Assembly (NCBI GenBank): GCA_944392655.1
Contig: CALXXL010000008.1
Span: 1 to 64,000, forward strand
Source of the DNA: an uncultured Victivallaceae bacterium
Lineage (GTDB): Bacteria; Verrucomicrobiota; Lentisphaeria; Victivallales; Victivallaceae
Length of the DNA: 64,000 nt
Direction of reading: 5' to 3'
Made by a program: the position numbers and the translations under genes. This document shows, in pieces, positions 51,731 to 62,095 of the stretch. Numbering within the stretch: position 1 is the first letter of the stretch; every line of letters starts with the position of its first letter. The notes under the pieces are model-generated. The model was given only the letters and a program-made list of their open reading frames with translations. It did not search any database and was not told the origin of the DNA.

Positions 51731-53833
51731 TCACTTCTTCTTTATGTCGGTAAATCCAAATATTCTGAGAATCTTACCCTTCTTCTCACGCCCGGCGGAT
51801 ACATGCTTGCGGATTAATTCATAGATCCGCTGCTGACTGCGGCTCGAACGGAATACACCCGTATTCGCACGCGAATAACTCCCGTCATTGCGCAGACGGC
51901 GACCCTTTTCCTGATCCTCCAGCTCCAGCCGGAGCATCTCTTCCAGAAGTTTACACCACTCAGCATCCTCTACCGGAAACATGATCTCAATCCGGCGGTC
52001 AAGATTGCGGAACATCCAGTCCGCACTCGAAAGATAATATTCTGGTTTACCGTTATTCCCGAAACAATAGATCCGCGAATGTTCCAGATAACGGTCTACT
52101 ATACTTACTACATTGATGTTGTTCGTCCCTACGCCAGGACGGAGACAGCAGATCCCGCGGACAATAAGATCTATCTTTACTCCCGCTGAAGCCGCCCCGT
52201 ACAACGCACGGATTATCTCCGAATCCACCAGCGAATTCATCTTCGCAATGATACGGCCACGCCCCCCGGACTGCGCAATCTTTTTCTCACGCTCTATCAG
52301 ATGCAGAAACTTCTTGCGCATGTCAAACGGAGCCGCCGCAATCTTGTGCCACTCGCCTGGCGCTGCGTAACCTGTCATGACATTGAACAGATGCGCTATA
52401 TCCGCACACAGATCCGGATCCGCACTGAAATAACCAATGTCGGTATACTGCGTCGCCGTCTTGTCATTGTAATTGCCCGTGGCCAGGTGCACATAACGCC
52501 GGTTACAGCCATTCTCACGCCGCACCACCAGCAGCGCTTTACCATGTATCTTCAAACCAGAAATACCGTATATTACATGCGCCCCGGATTCCTCCAGCTT
52601 CTTCGCCCAGACTATGTTGTTGCCTTCGTCAAATCTGGCCTTCAGCTCCACTATGACCGTTACCTGTTTGCCGTTCTCCGCCGCCTCCTGCAGCGCGGCA
52701 ACCACCGGAGAGTGACCGCTGACCCGGTACAGCGTCTGCTTTATCGCCAGAACATCAGGATCACGCGCCGCCTCGTTCAGCATCTCCAGTACCGGATCAA
52801 AACTCTGAAACGGCAGCACAATCATTACCGGCTTGCGCGCAATACTTTCAAAAAATTGCCCCTCAACTCCAAACTGCGGCGCGGGCAGGGCGGGCCAGGG
52901 TTCTTCCAGCAAATCAGGACGGTTCACCCGGCCTGCCAATTCAAAAAATTGCTTGAGATGCAATGGCCCATTTACTTCAAAACAGACCTCGCTGCTTAAA
53001 CCAAGCTGACCACGAAGCCATTCAGAGAGTTCACGCGACTCATTCTCCGGCATCTCAAGACGTACCGCCTTGCTGAGACGACGTTGCAGAAGCGTCTTTT
53101 CCAGCGAAACCAGCAGATCTTCAACCCCATCCTCGTTTACCGTTAAATCCATGTCACGCGTGATCCGGAATGGCAGCAATTCAAGTATCCGGCAGCCGCT
53201 GAAAAGCATCCCGAGATGTGCCATTATCACATCTTCCAGCAGAACATAACTCTCCACACCATCTTTCGATTTTACCGGTATAAACCGCGACAGCGACTCC
53301 GGCACCTCAACCAAAGCATGCACCGCTCCTTCACGGCCATGCGGAATTATGCTCGCTACTATCTCTATCGCTCCATTATTCAACAATGGAAAGGGGTGAA
53401 ACGGATCCACCGCCACCGGCGTCAGCACCGGAAGCACCTGGTCTTCAAAATAGTGGTAAAGCTCCAACTGCTGCTCCGGCGACAGATCCAGCATCTTCTT
53501 AATCTCTATACCCTCGGAACGCAACGCCGGAAGAAGCTCTTCACGCAAAAGACGGTACTGCTCATTCTGCAACCGCCGGATCTTTTCATAAACCTTTTTC
53601 AACAGAACCGACGGACGCTCTCCCGATGCATCCGGCGTGTCCTGCCCTGCATCCAGCAAATGACGCAATCCGGCTATGCGAACCATGAAAAATTCATCCA
53701 GATTACTGCTGAATATCGCTATGAATTTCAGCCGCTCAAGCAGAGGATTGCCCGACGCGGCCGCCTCCTCCAGAACCCGCCCGTTGAAGTCCAGCCAGGA
53801 AATTTCACGCGGGAGAAATATATTCGTATCCAT
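51731..53833 (-). CDS. ppk1: Polyphosphate kinase 1
   Basis: A 700-aa enzyme that polymerises phosphate from ATP. ATG 53833 follows AGGGG. PREISWLDFNGRVLEEA, FSSNLDEFFMVRIAG and SGLKIHGKALLV (phospho-His) and the second HxK-type motif region near EHSRIYCFGNNG are all present. Length is standard. It is followed by pfkA on the same strand, 20 bases away. Confidence 0.95.
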   Translation of the reverse strand: MDTNIFLPREISWLDFNGRVLEEAAASGNPLLERLKFIAIFSSNLDEFFMVRIAGLRHLLDAGQDTPDASGERPSVLLKKVYEKIRRLQNEQYRLLREELLPALRSEGIEIKKMLDLSPEQQLELYHYFEDQVLPVLTPVAVDPFHPFPLLNNGAIEIVASIIPHGREGAVHALVEVPESLSRFIPVKSKDGVESYVLLEDVIMAHLGMLFSGCRILELLPFRITRDMDLTVNEDGVEDLLVSLEKTLLQRRLSKAVRLEMPENESRELSEWLRGQLGLSSEVCFEVNGPLHLKQFFELAGRVNRPDLLEEPWPALPAPQFGVEGQFFESIARKPVMIVLPFQSFDPVLEMLNEAARDPDVLAIKQTLYRVSGHSPVVAALQEAAENGKQVTVIVELKARFDEGNNIVWAKKLEESGAHVIYGISGLKIHGKALLVVRRENGCNRRYVHLATGNYNDKTATQYTDIGYFSADPDLCADIAHLFNVMTGYAAPGEWHKIAAAPFDMRKKFLHLIEREKKIAQSGGRGRIIAKMNSLVDSEIIRALYGAASAGVKIDLIVRGICCLRPGVGTNNINVVSIVDRYLEHSRIYCFGNNGKPEYYLSSADWMFRNLDRRIEIMFPVEDAEWCKLLEEMLRLELEDQEKGRRLRNDGSYSRANTGVFRSSRSQQRIYELIRKHVSAGREKKGKILRIFGFTDIKKK

Positions 53834-53837
53834 CAAA

Positions 53838-54917
53838 CTACCCCTGATGCAAAAGTTCTTTTAACGCCATATACACATGTCCAGAATTGATTGAACGCAT
53901 ACATAAAGGCTCATCCGCCAGTGTACAAGTACGCCGGAAGCAGGGCGCACAACCCCAGGAGGACCGCACTATACGCCATCTGGATGACAATGGCGCCGTT
54001 ACCACCCAGTCGGTTGAACCAAAAACCGCCACCCCGGAGCCGCCCACCGACGCACTTAAATGCATCGTTCCGGAATCATTAGCTACGCATGCGTCCGCCG
54101 ATTTCAATATCGCCGCAAGTTCGGCCAGCGTCGTCCCGCCGCACAGGTTAATAACCCGTTCATCTGTTCCAAGCTGACCGGCTACCTCAGAGGCTATCGC
54201 ACTCTCGCCGCGCCCGCCGACTATCACTATCCGCCCGGCAGCGTAATCCGACAAAAAACGCCTGCCGGTATTCGCAAAACCATTGGACGGCCAGCGTTTC
54301 GCCGCTCCATAGGCCGCACCCGGCGCTAAAACCAGTAATGGCGATCCGGCAACCACTCCGCACGGCAGTTCACCGCCAAGTTTGTTCTCCGGAAATTTTC
54401 CATCCCACGCAGAACCACCCAGCGCCTCCGCCATTAATGAATATTTTCGCGCATGGTGCAGATTGCCAACGCATCCACGCCGGTTCCACGGAAACTTAAA
54501 GGCACCTTCCAGCAACAGAGAGCGGCCACGCGCTGCCGCACCAAACAACCGGCGGATACCCGCACGGCGGAAATATATCGCATCACGGGGAGAGTTGGTC
54601 AGCAACAAACCAAAATTCGCACCGGATTCCCGAAGCTGCACCAACACCTCATCCGGCCAGTTGCGGTGCGCTTCCGGCAATATCACCGTACTATCCACAC
54701 AGTCAAATAAATCCAGCAGCCCTGCCACTCCGGCCGGTGCCACCGCCACTGTACGCCACCCCCCAAGCCGCAATTGACGCAGCGCCGGCAACGCCATTAC
54801 CGCATCTCCCAGCCAGTTCGGCATTCGTACAGCTATCACGCCGCCGCCACTGTACCGGACTCCGGGAAAATATTCTCCGCCGGACAGCGTTCCCGGAAAT
54901 GTACTCAGCGTTTCCAT
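53838..54917 (-). CDS. waaF: LPS heptosyltransferase (GT9)
   Basis: A 359-aa glycosyltransferase of family 9. AVRMPNWLGDAVMALPALR, LVLAPGAAYGAAKRWP, CVANDSGTMHLSASVG, FGSTDWVVTAPLS and a CAPCFRRTC motif are typical of heptosyltransferase II. It adds heptose to the lipid A-core, showing a Gram-negative envelope. The stop lies four bases before ppk1. Confidence 0.88.
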   Translation of the reverse strand: METLSTFPGTLSGGEYFPGVRYSGGGVIAVRMPNWLGDAVMALPALRQLRLGGWRTVAVAPAGVAGLLDLFDCVDSTVILPEAHRNWPDEVLVQLRESGANFGLLLTNSPRDAIYFRRAGIRRLFGAAARGRSLLLEGAFKFPWNRRGCVGNLHHARKYSLMAEALGGSAWDGKFPENKLGGELPCGVVAGSPLLVLAPGAAYGAAKRWPSNGFANTGRRFLSDYAAGRIVIVGGRGESAIASEVAGQLGTDERVINLCGGTTLAELAAILKSADACVANDSGTMHLSASVGGSGVAVFGSTDWVVTAPLSSRWRIVRSSWGCAPCFRRTCTLADEPLCMRSINSGHVYMALKELLHQG

Positions 54918-54928
54918 AAACTTAATTT

Positions 54929-55450
54929 TTAAAACCAGCTCGCCGCTTCCGGATTATAATAACGGAAGTTGTCTACCGCATGACTCTGGATCGCCTGCGC
55001 CGTGATTACGTCAAACAGAGCATCGCATTCAACCCAGTTCTCTTTGTCATCGATAACCCGCAGCTCCTGCTTATACATCCCGATCATCTCGCCATCCAGC
55101 GTGATAATCACATCTTTGCCGCGGTTAAGACCGGACATCGACGTCCAGCGCGCCATGCCGGGACGGTTTAACTTGAACTGCATCTTGCACATGTTGGGAT
55201 CATCTGCCTCAGGAACTATACGGATCTCTTCGATAAAACGCGAATCAAAAAACTGATTGCCGTTTACCCAGTAGTTCTTGCCGTCTATCGGACTGATAAG
55301 CTCACGCTCAATCATCTCCGTCTGCCCCGGATAAGTGACCCGCTGGTAGAAGTTCATCACAAATTCAGGCTCATACTGCATCTGACGCCAGAATTCACAC
55401 CCGCTCAGCAGTAATGCACAGCTAAAAATCAAAAATATCCGCTTCAACAT
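54929..55450 (-). CDS. Small lipoprotein of unknown function
   Basis: A 173-aa lipoprotein. ATG 55450 has GGGAG upstream and gives MLKRIFLIFSCALLLSGCEF (lipobox LSGC); an earlier in-frame start is rejected because it buries the signal. The mature part is about 155 residues, with DGKNYWVNGNQFFDS and beta-strand pattern. It precedes waaF by 11 bases, so an envelope role is likely. Confidence 0.7.
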   Translation of the reverse strand: MLKRIFLIFSCALLLSGCEFWRQMQYEPEFVMNFYQRVTYPGQTEMIERELISPIDGKNYWVNGNQFFDSRFIEEIRIVPEADDPNMCKMQFKLNRPGMARWTSMSGLNRGKDVIITLDGEMIGMYKQELRVIDDKENWVECDALFDVITAQAIQSHAVDNFRYYNPEAASWF

Positions 55451-55561
55451 TTTTTTATGCTCCCTTGTTCGCTTTTTCTTTTCTGCCTGTTCTCTTCTAC
55501 TACTATACATGACCTTTAAACATAAAGCCATTATCTAAACACAATTTTTAACGCTTTTTAC

Positions 55562-55591
55562 TTGAAATAATACCTAAAATGGGTATTGTAT
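55562..55591 (+). promoter_or_regulatory. Promoter region with inverted repeat
   Basis: TTGAAA (55562-55567) with AATACC, 7 bases, GGTATT (55569-55587) in the spacer and TTGTAT/TATTTT downstream as a weak -10. The inverted repeat could be an operator for the UDP-sugar pyrophosphorylase gene. Confidence 0.4.
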
Positions 55592-55689
55592 TTTTATAGT
55601 TCAGGTTCGAATCCGCTCTTGATGAAAGCTCCGGCGCAATCTGGATGTGTTTAAGTTTTTTAACTTTCATTTATGGAGTATAAAATATT

Positions 55690-57099
55690 ATGGATTTTGC
55701 ACAGCTTAAACAATTACTCGAAAAACACGGCCAGCAGCAGCTCATCGCTTTCTGGAATGAAATATCTGAAGATGAACGCGAAAATCTCGCTTCTCAAATC
55801 CAGAAAATCGATTTCAACCGCATCGACGAACTTATTAAAGAATATGTCCTCAAAAAACCGGAAACAGATATACCGGATGATTTGACCCCGGCACCGTTCT
55901 TCCCGCTCATTCCGGACAACGAAGGCCTTAAGTCATATTACGAGGTCGCAAAACAGACCGGAGCCGATATAATCCGACAGGGAAAGGTCGCATGTCTTAC
56001 CGTCGCAGGAGGGCAGGGCACCAGACTGGGATTCGACGGACCAAAGGGAACTTATCCCATAGGACCCGTCTCCGGTAAGTCGCTCTTCGCTTATTTCGCC
56101 GAGGGAATCGCCAGAAATCAGGAGAAGTATTCCACCAGAATTCCATGGTATATTATGACCAGCGTGGTAAATAACGCCCAGACGGTCGAGTTCTTTGAAC
56201 AGAATAACTATTTCGGCCTCGATAAACAGCAGGTATTCTTCTTCGTACAGGGAACTATGCCGGCGGTGGGATATGACGGCAAAATTCTGCTCGCTTCCAA
56301 ATCCTCGCTCGCTCTCTCCCCGGATGGGCACGGCGGTACCCTGTGGGCATTGCGCCAGAGCGGCGCTCTCGATAAAATGAAGAACGAAGGCACTCAATTC
56401 CTCTCTTACTTCCAGGTCGATAACCCCCTGGTCGCAGTGGTCGATCCGCTCTTTATCGGACTGCACGCTCTCGAAAAATCACAGATGAGCGCAATTATGC
56501 TGCCTAAAACCGGTCCGTTTGAGAAACTCGGCAACTTCTGTGTATCCAAAAACAGAACATGCATTATCGAATACAGCGACCTGCCTGAGTCTCTCGCCGA
56601 AAGCCGCAATCCGGACGGATCTCTGAAATTCCTCGCCGGAAGCCCCGCTATACATGTAATCAGTACCAGCTTTATTGAAAAACTTACCGATAACGGCAAA
56701 CCCGCTCTTCCATGGCACCGCGCAGATAAAAAAGTACCGTTCGTCGACAGCAACGGCGCCTTGATTAAACCAGAGACACCTAACGCGGTAAAACTCGAGT
56801 CTTTTATATTCGACGCTCTCCCGCTCGCGGAAAAAACTATGATCCTTGAAGCTGACCGCAACGAAAGTTTCGGCCCGACCAAAAACGCTACCGGCGTCGA
56901 TTCCGCCGAGTCATGCCGCGAAATGCTTATCGCACGTGATAAACGCAGACTCAAAGCCGCAAATGTCGATATCGCCAACGCGGAAAAAGTGGAAATCGCT
57001 CCACGTATCGCCGTATGCGACGAAGACGTTGAAGAGTATTGCCGGAAAAATAATATCTCTTCCCTCGCCAATATGGGCAGAGAGGTTTATCTCAAGTAA
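55690..57099 (+). CDS. Eukaryote-type UDP-sugar pyrophosphorylase (UAP1/UGP family)
   Basis: A 469-aa protein of PF01704. VAGGQGTRLGFDGPKGTYPI is the nucleotide-binding loop; NPLVAVVDPLFIG, KTGPFEKLGNF and FIFDALPLAEK follow in the order seen in UDP-N-acetylhexosamine pyrophosphorylases. It makes UDP-GlcNAc or UDP-glucose from the sugar 1-phosphate. This eukaryote-like form, not GlmU/GalU, is found in a subset of bacteria including the PVC group. Confidence 0.88.
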   Translation: MDFAQLKQLLEKHGQQQLIAFWNEISEDERENLASQIQKIDFNRIDELIKEYVLKKPETDIPDDLTPAPFFPLIPDNEGLKSYYEVAKQTGADIIRQGKVACLTVAGGQGTRLGFDGPKGTYPIGPVSGKSLFAYFAEGIARNQEKYSTRIPWYIMTSVVNNAQTVEFFEQNNYFGLDKQQVFFFVQGTMPAVGYDGKILLASKSSLALSPDGHGGTLWALRQSGALDKMKNEGTQFLSYFQVDNPLVAVVDPLFIGLHALEKSQMSAIMLPKTGPFEKLGNFCVSKNRTCIIEYSDLPESLAESRNPDGSLKFLAGSPAIHVISTSFIEKLTDNGKPALPWHRADKKVPFVDSNGALIKPETPNAVKLESFIFDALPLAEKTMILEADRNESFGPTKNATGVDSAESCREMLIARDKRRLKAANVDIANAEKVEIAPRIAVCDEDVEEYCRKNNISSLANMGREVYLK

Positions 57100-57122
57100 A
57101 AACTCCGGGAAATATATTTATC

Positions 57123-57464
57123 ATGACTGATACCATCCGGATTTTTGAGCTGCCGGTCGACGAAATCATTATCGACCCGGAAGGATGCTCCGAGGCCCTT
57201 AACCGAACCGTACAGAGAACCGGCCGCAAAGTGGTCGGACTTTGCACCGACGGTAACCGGGTTTTCGTATCCCTTACTCCAAATGTCGGCGTAAGCGGAA
57301 CGTTCAGATTCGCCGAACTCGCACAACCGGAACGCAACCGCATCGACGCGGAGCTGACTTCCAGATATACCGCAGGATTCGTTGCCGTCGGCAGCTTCCC
57401 AACCGAACAGAGTGTCTGGGCTCTCTTTTGCAGATTCGACGATGAAACCGCCAGGAATGAATGA
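57123..57464 (+). CDS. Unknown 113-aa protein upstream of ftsW
   Basis: A small soluble protein, with ELPVDEIIIDPEGCSEALN near the start and a beta-rich pattern. It overlaps ftsW by four bases (ATGA). No family recognised. The gene order suggests a tie to cell wall or division, which is inference. Confidence 0.6.
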   Translation: MTDTIRIFELPVDEIIIDPEGCSEALNRTVQRTGRKVVGLCTDGNRVFVSLTPNVGVSGTFRFAELAQPERNRIDAELTSRYTAGFVAVGSFPTEQSVWALFCRFDDETARNE

Positions 57465-58690
57465 TCATGAATAACTTTTCCACCATCCGGACCGGCAGAG
57501 ACGTTAATATACGCGCAGATGCACTGCTTAATGAAAATATCTCCGGCAAAATGATCGCTTACGCCTCGGCTCTCGTAGTGATTTCAGCCATTATCATCCT
57601 CTTCGGTATGGTTATGTTATATTCCGCAAGCTATCATACCGACGGAACTTACTATTTTACTATGCAGCTTATATGGCTGGCCGCAAGCACGATTGTCGGA
57701 ATCGCTACTTTCTGCGCCGGATATAAATTGCTCGCAGATTATTCCGTTCTCCTGCTGTTTATGCTCGCTGTTCTGCTCATCGTGGCGTTTACATGTTATG
57801 AACCGATAAACGGCGCGTACAGATGGCTGAGGTTCGACCTCAAAGTTATTAAAATAAGTATTCAGCCTTCTGAACTGGTAAAGGTTATCGTTCCTTTGTA
57901 TGTCGGCAAATACTGCGCCGACAACTTCCGCAACTCCGTAAATATGTTCGGCAGGCACGGCGCATGGAACCCCATCGCCGTTACCGCTTTTATGTGCGCT
58001 CTGGTATTCCTCGGAAAAGACCTGGGAACTACTCTGCTTATTTTTATCGTAATGGCCGTTATGCTGTTCGTCGCAGGGCTGAGACTCAGATATTATCTGC
58101 CGGCTATCCCTGCCGCTATCGCCGGGTTCTTCGCTATTAAGGCTTTCTCTCCTTTCAGATGGGATAGATTGACCTCTTTCCTTAATCCGGAACTCTATCA
58201 GCAGGATACCGGATATCAGCTCTGGCTCTCGATCCTAGCTCTCGGCTCGGGATCGTGGACCGGCGTCGGATTTATGGAGAGCAGAATGAAAGCCGCATAT
58301 CTGCCTGAACGGCATACCGACTTTATTCTTTCCGTTATCGGCGAAGAACTCGGATTCGTAGCTATGGTAGGCGTGATTATCGCATATTTGCTATTCTTCT
58401 ATTTCGCACTGAAAATCAGCTGCAACGCAAGATCCAGACAGGGATTATATACCGGGTTCGGAATAGCTGTAACTATTGTTTTCCAGGCACTTATAAATAT
58501 CGGAGTAGTTTCTGGCGCGCTGCCGACCAAAGGTATTCCTGCTCCTCTTTTAAGCTACGGAGGAAGCAGTCTCCTGATGTTCGGCATTGCCCTAGGTATT
58601 CTGCTGAATATCGCCGCAGATACCGTCTCTCCAGATTTTAATCAGCAGATGTGGAGCAGATTCTCCAGCCACTTCAGAAAGAAAAAATAA
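57461..58690 (+). CDS. ftsW: Septal peptidoglycan glycosyltransferase FtsW
   Basis: A 409-aa SEDS protein with about ten helices. IQPSELVKVIVPLY, GVGFMESRMKAAYLPERHTDFILSV (in parts) and TKGIPAPLLSYGGSSLLMF are FtsW hallmarks. It is followed after one base by murG, as in the dcw cluster. Confidence 0.94.
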   Translation: MIMNNFSTIRTGRDVNIRADALLNENISGKMIAYASALVVISAIIILFGMVMLYSASYHTDGTYYFTMQLIWLAASTIVGIATFCAGYKLLADYSVLLLFMLAVLLIVAFTCYEPINGAYRWLRFDLKVIKISIQPSELVKVIVPLYVGKYCADNFRNSVNMFGRHGAWNPIAVTAFMCALVFLGKDLGTTLLIFIVMAVMLFVAGLRLRYYLPAIPAAIAGFFAIKAFSPFRWDRLTSFLNPELYQQDTGYQLWLSILALGSGSWTGVGFMESRMKAAYLPERHTDFILSVIGEELGFVAMVGVIIAYLLFFYFALKISCNARSRQGLYTGFGIAVTIVFQALINIGVVSGALPTKGIPAPLLSYGGSSLLMFGIALGILLNIAADTVSPDFNQQMWSRFSSHFRKKK

Positions 58691-58691
58691 T

Positions 58692-59819
58692 ATGGATAAC
58701 CTGAAGAAAATTGTAATCAGTTGCGGCGGTACCGGAGGGCACTTCTATCCCGGATTATCTATCGCCAGACGTTTTATGGAACTCGGAGGAACTCCATTAT
58801 TGATGCTGAGCGGAGTTAACGTCGAAAAACAGACTCAAATCGCACGGGGATTCGAAATTCCTGTACTCCCTCTGCCACCAATGCCAAGCCCTAACCGCCC
58901 GGGAAAAATATTCCAGTTCATTAAAGGCGCAGCAACCGGATACTGCAAAGCTGTAAAAACAATGAAAGCATTTGAGCCACAGGCCTTTATCGGCATGGGA
59001 TCTTTTACTTCACTGCCTACCGTTTCCGCAGCAAAACGTCTGAATGTGCCGGTGTTTCTTCATGACGGTAACGCCAGGGCAGGGCGCGCCAACAGAATTT
59101 TCAGCCGATGGGCAAAGGAGATGTTTTCCGCGTTTCCTCTCGTTAATCAGAATTGTGTAAAGTGTCCGGCAACGGTTTCAGGTATGCCACTGCGGCCGGA
59201 AGTCGTTATGCGCAAAATGTCGAAAAATGATGCGGCCACCGCACTTAAACAGATTTACAACTGGCAGCTGAACAATAATTTTACAATTCTTGTCATGGGC
59301 GGCAGCCAGGGCGCCAGAACTATTAATAATGCCGTTGCCGAGGCCGCTCAAATCTGCCGCGGAAAACTCAATATTATACATCTGTGCGGCGAAAAACTTT
59401 ACCGGGAAACCGGAGAAAAATACAAAAGTTTAAATCTGGGGGAGGGGGATGGTATTTTTCTGCTGCCGTTTTCTCCTCACATGGGCGAACTCTACTCCGT
59501 GTGCGATATGATAATAGGAAGATCCGGCGGAAGTTCTGTTGCTGAACTACTCAGCTTCGGCAGATTCGGCGTTCTGATCCCCTATCCTTTCGCCGCAGAA
59601 CTGCATCAGAACGATAACGCTCAATTTGCCCAGCAGTGCGGCGCCGCTGAAGTTATCGACAACAGTAATGTTTCCGGAGCCGAATTCCAGAAACTTTTTG
59701 AATCCATTATTGCCAATCCGGAAAAATATCGTCAAATGGGACGCAATGCCCAGACCGATATCCACCGCAATGCCGCCGATTTTATCCTCCGGAAAATTGA
59801 TGAAGTAATTGCAGGATAA
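58692..59819 (+). CDS. murG: UDP-GlcNAc:undecaprenyl-PP-MurNAc-pentapeptide transferase
   Basis: A 375-aa GT28 enzyme making lipid II at the inner membrane. GGTGGHFYPGLSIA, VMGGSQGARTINN and IGRSGGSSVAELLSFGR are conserved. The murC/ddl genes that commonly follow are missing here; a weak terminator and 2.3 kb of non-coding DNA follow instead. Confidence 0.95.
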   Translation: MDNLKKIVISCGGTGGHFYPGLSIARRFMELGGTPLLMLSGVNVEKQTQIARGFEIPVLPLPPMPSPNRPGKIFQFIKGAATGYCKAVKTMKAFEPQAFIGMGSFTSLPTVSAAKRLNVPVFLHDGNARAGRANRIFSRWAKEMFSAFPLVNQNCVKCPATVSGMPLRPEVVMRKMSKNDAATALKQIYNWQLNNNFTILVMGGSQGARTINNAVAEAAQICRGKLNIIHLCGEKLYRETGEKYKSLNLGEGDGIFLLPFSPHMGELYSVCDMIIGRSGGSSVAELLSFGRFGVLIPYPFAAELHQNDNAQFAQQCGAAEVIDNSNVSGAEFQKLFESIIANPEKYRQMGRNAQTDIHRNAADFILRKIDEVIAG

Positions 59820-59826
59820 AAAATAC

Positions 59827-59851
59827 ATCTGAATACAATTTTCAGATTTTT
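59827..59851 (+). terminator. Weak terminator after murG
   Basis: ATCTGAA (59827-59833) pairs with TTCAGAT (59841-59847) before five T. AT-rich stem, so weak. Confidence 0.55.
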
Positions 59852-60949
59852 GACCTGTACGTTTTATTGTCGTTTGCCGCAATTCTAAACCAAGCATAAT
59901 TTTTACCATCTGTCACTCCATACCTGCATCAATCGCGCTATAAAGGGGTTTCCCGAGCGGTTTTCAGCTATATTAAACGCGTCGCATAATCTATGTTATG
60001 TTAAGTTTTATATTAATATCAACAAGGATATTGTTAATGTAATTCTTTATCCTTAAGTATCTTATACTATTAACACAGGATGGTTGTTAATAACCTGACA
60101 ACAGAAAATCACTGTTTTTACAGGTTTTTGACGGCTGAACACAATGGAACTGATTCTAAACCAAAATATTTCCGGCGCGGTCTGTTGATGGCGGAAAATG
60201 TGTGAGGAAATACAGCGCAAAGCAGTATGCCTTCTATATTCACGCATGGAAATGTCTTTATTGCAATGTCAGCCGTTTCCGGCAATTCCAGTTTGGCTGG
60301 AATATAAATATATTGCTTCTCGGCACTATCCCCCTTCCCTGTCCGGAAAATAAGATTTATAAAATAACCGGGCTTTATTATGCTGAATGTCTTTTTATGA
60401 TAAATCTGAATTGGCTGTTTATAAATAATGCAGAGGCAGCCAGGGAACAGTGCGGTCTTCTTAAAAAGCGTGATAATACGATCCTGTAATAAGGTAATTT
60501 GGGAAACATTCCGGAGCAGTGAGCAATATAGCAATGCGAGCGATACCAAGACAAGAAACCCAAACAGATACGGCAGAAAAAACAGACGGCCGTGTGAGAT
60601 ACAGCAGGTAAAGATAACATGACAGAGGATAAAGACAATATCTACATACTATATAAATATTTAAATTAAAGGATAATACCTGAAAAAATGACAATTATGC
60701 AGCTCGGCAATATAGAGTTTGACTGTTCCGGTTAAAAAGTGGCAGATAAAAATCTGCGAAGATCGGTATGTGCGGCGGAAAGCAGATGTTAACGCCTCAA
60801 ATAATTTTTTTAATATTATCAAATGATTTATAATAAATAATTTAAACAATAATGCATAATTAATGATTAATGAAGTGGGAACGATGCTATAGATGATATA
60901 TGGAGAGACGTTATTAAAGAGCAAGGTGCGAGGGCGTAATTTTACAATA

Positions 60950-62095
60950 AGTGTATGGCAAAGTGTGATTAGGATAATACGCCGAATATAGGGCTGAAAT
61001 GAAGCATAATACTAATTTATTATGCTAAATGACTTTATTTAATGGCTGTATATTGATAATTAAGGAGGATAGAATGTGCTGTTGTTTAGTACTGTAGTAT
61101 GCTGAGAGCAAATAGAGAAAAGGAGTAATTATATAGCAAGGTATAAATATAACAAGGGGAGATTGTGGAAATAAACTGACTATAGGACTGAAAATAATAA
61201 CTTAACCAGTTAAAACAGTGGGAAATGATTACATGGCAAAGTGTGATTAGGCTGAAAGGGCACGCTGTTATTGCAAGGTAAGACGTGAGAAAATGGCAGA
61301 ATATAGAAATGAAGTAAAACACAAATATTAAATTATTATGCTAAATGGCTTTATTGATTGGTTGAGGATAAACGAGCATGATGTTATTGAGTGCTTGGGA
61401 AATATGACTTGATTACATGGCAAGACGCAAATAGATAGAAAGATGTGATTACATGGCAAGACGTAATGTAAATAGTTACAGAGTAATGCGTAACGCAAAA
61501 TAAATACAAAGTATGATCGGGGGATGATCCACATATAGAGCTGATAATAACTTAATCATGTTTTATTGTACTAAGAGCTTAATTATAAGACAGCAGGAAT
61601 TTATTGCATAGCTTGAAAAATGGACAAAACTATGGCAGAAGTGAAGCATAAATATCGCTTCACTATAACAGGACAAATGGATGATAATTAATGAGAGATA
61701 ACATGATGCAGTAAAGAACCGGGTGGAATATGACATGACATATATGTATGTGACTAGGGAAATTAATGAATATAGGGCTTAAATGAAATATAAATGCTGA
61801 TTTATTATGCTAAGTGACTTTATTAATTAATGATAAATGAGGTGTGATCGGGACAAGTAGAGAATGAAGCATGTTGTGATTATATAGGCTGAGCGTAGAT
61901 AAGAGGCAAGGCGTGATTACATGACTGCCCCGTAAGTGCAGGAGCATGGAAAAACACCTTAAATAGATAAAAATGCGTATTAGACAACGGCAGGAGCAAG
62001 GCCTGAATAGCGTTTTATTATTGTGATTGCATGACTGGACACAATAATTATCCTGCAAGCATAAGCACATACATGACGTGATTGCATGATTGGAT
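60950..62095 (+). repeat. Scattered TGATTACATGGCAAG motif
   Basis: The motif occurs in full at 61226, 61410 and 61446 and in partial form at 60953, 61914, 62023 and 62080. Seven copies in 1.15 kb, all on one strand, some extended to GTGATTACATGGCAAGACG. Confidence 0.7.
60984..61824 (+). repeat. Three diverged 57-base repeats
   Basis: Copies at 60984-61039, 61299-61355 and 61768-61824. Each begins GAATATAG, has an ATGAAG/ATGAAA-type middle and ends TTATTATGCTAA followed by TG(A/G)CTTTATT. Further partial copies (AATAATAACTTAA) lie near 61190 and 61545. Confidence 0.7.

Noticed and set aside
55600-55640. tRNA fragment
   Set aside because: GGTTCGAATCC looks like a T-loop, but its stem has only two base pairs and no acceptor or anticodon arms are present.
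60118-60549. 143-aa open frame on the minus strand
   Set aside because: No ribosome site, unnatural composition rich in Ile, Leu and Cys, and it lies in skewed repeat DNA.
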